DNA from: Methylophilus sp. TWE2
Lineage (GTDB): Bacteria > Pseudomonadota > Gammaproteobacteria > Burkholderiales > Methylophilaceae
Direction: 5' to 3'
DNA: 64,000 nt
Assembly (NCBI RefSeq): GCF_001183865.1
Contig: NZ_CP012020.1
Span: 2,351,839-2,415,838, forward strand
The notes beneath the pieces were generated by a model. That model was given only the letters and a program-made list of their open reading frames with translations. It was not told the origin of the DNA and searched no databases. The translations under genes were made by a program, and so were the position numbers. Below, piece by piece: positions 63,694-64,000 of this stretch (position 1 is its first letter; each line of letters starts with the position of its first letter).

Positions 63694-64000
63694 GTGCGCT
63701 TACTGCCCCGCAGACTGCTGTCCAGAATCATGTTACTGATTGCCATTTTGCTGGCCGTCAGTATTTACGCATCGCTTAAAATCTTTGATTACTTTGATCG
63801 CGAACCGCGTGCTACGGCGGCAGCCCTGCAGGCCGTCACCATTGTCAACTATACCCGCGCATCGCTGATTGCCTCACATGAAAACCGTCGCCTGGCCTTG
63901 CTATCAGAGCTGTCCGGGCGTGAAGGCGTACGTGTGTATGCTGCAGACTTTTTGGAAGATATTGAGCCCTTACCGGCAGACCCTTTCATTAACCTGGTGG
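63694..64000 (+). CDS. envZ: EnvZ-like sensor kinase, N-terminal part (truncated by window edge)
   Basis: Frame from GTG 63694 (25 nt after the ompR stop) runs open to the window end. It begins VRLLPRRLLSRIMLLIAILLAVSIY, a basic start and first membrane span, then a periplasmic segment (DYFDREPRATAAALQAVTIVNYTRASLI...). The position directly after ompR and the N-terminal pattern indicate EnvZ; the kinase core is outside the window. ATG 63730 is an alternative start. Confidence 0.85.
   Translation, partial: MRLLPRRLLSRIMLLIAILLAVSIYASLKIFDYFDREPRATAAALQAVTIVNYTRASLIASHENRRLALLSELSGREGVRVYAADFLEDIEPLPADPFINLV

Overview
The window is chromosomal DNA of a Gram-negative betaproteobacterium, most likely a methylotroph of the family Methylophilaceae. 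This is inferred from the 16S rRNA fragment, the conserved block nadB-rpoE-mucA-mucB-mucD-lepA-lepB-rnc-era-recO-pdxJ-acpS, a fructose-bisphosphate gene group (fbp, class II fba, tpiA), PEP-CTERM proteins and many outer-membrane barrels. No species can be named from the sequence alone.

Layout. 0-1.4 kb: the 5' part of a 16S rRNA gene on the minus strand, with its leader, a consensus promoter and an initiator tRNA just upstream. 1.4-7.6 kb: DUF4197 protein, glycogen phosphorylase, a Pal-like lipoprotein, a tiny secreted Cys-Cys peptide and a FadL-type porin. 7.9-9.2 kb: a frameshifted contractile-tail tube protein beside a TIR-domain protein, an accessory pair. 9.5-14 kb: htpG with a sigma-32 promoter, two hypothetical genes, and a 0.6 kb non-coding element made of two diverged inverted arms. 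14-20 kb: a polyphosphate neighbourhood (ppx, sixA, ppk) that encloses an orphan ParA ATPase and a Lys/Ala/Pro-rich ribbon-helix-helix protein. 20-25.9 kb: FeS photolyase, a DUF2256 peptide, tpiA, fba, fbp, a MITE-like element and tcdA. 26-36 kb: an accessory island with a two-component system divergent from a two-partner secretion pair (TpsA/TpsB), two PEP-CTERM proteins and an outer-membrane barrel. 36-54 kb: conserved housekeeping genes, interrupted between pdxJ and recO by a secreted PHP-domain protein and a PEP-CTERM protein. 54-64 kb: a second tpiA, a repeat-rich lipoprotein, the ribosomal oxygenase roxA, phoR with a lipoprotein, a TIGR03790 protein, SDR and FemAB-like enzymes, an EF-hand protein and ompR followed by the start of an envZ-like kinase.

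How the genes work together. The rpoE-mucA-mucB-mucD block is a complete envelope-stress circuit with a visible sigma-E promoter. fbp, fba and tpiA supply the gluconeogenic side of the carbon cycle. The strongest candidate for an undescribed system is the ParA plus basic-tailed ribbon-helix-helix pair lodged among the polyphosphate genes; it could position or segregate polyphosphate granules on the nucleoid. The TpsA/TpsB island with its own sensor pair, and the TIR/tail-tube pair, are the other accessory regions worth attention. Two genes (tail tube, one PEP-CTERM protein) carry single frameshifts close to short homopolymers, so base-calling errors should be excluded.
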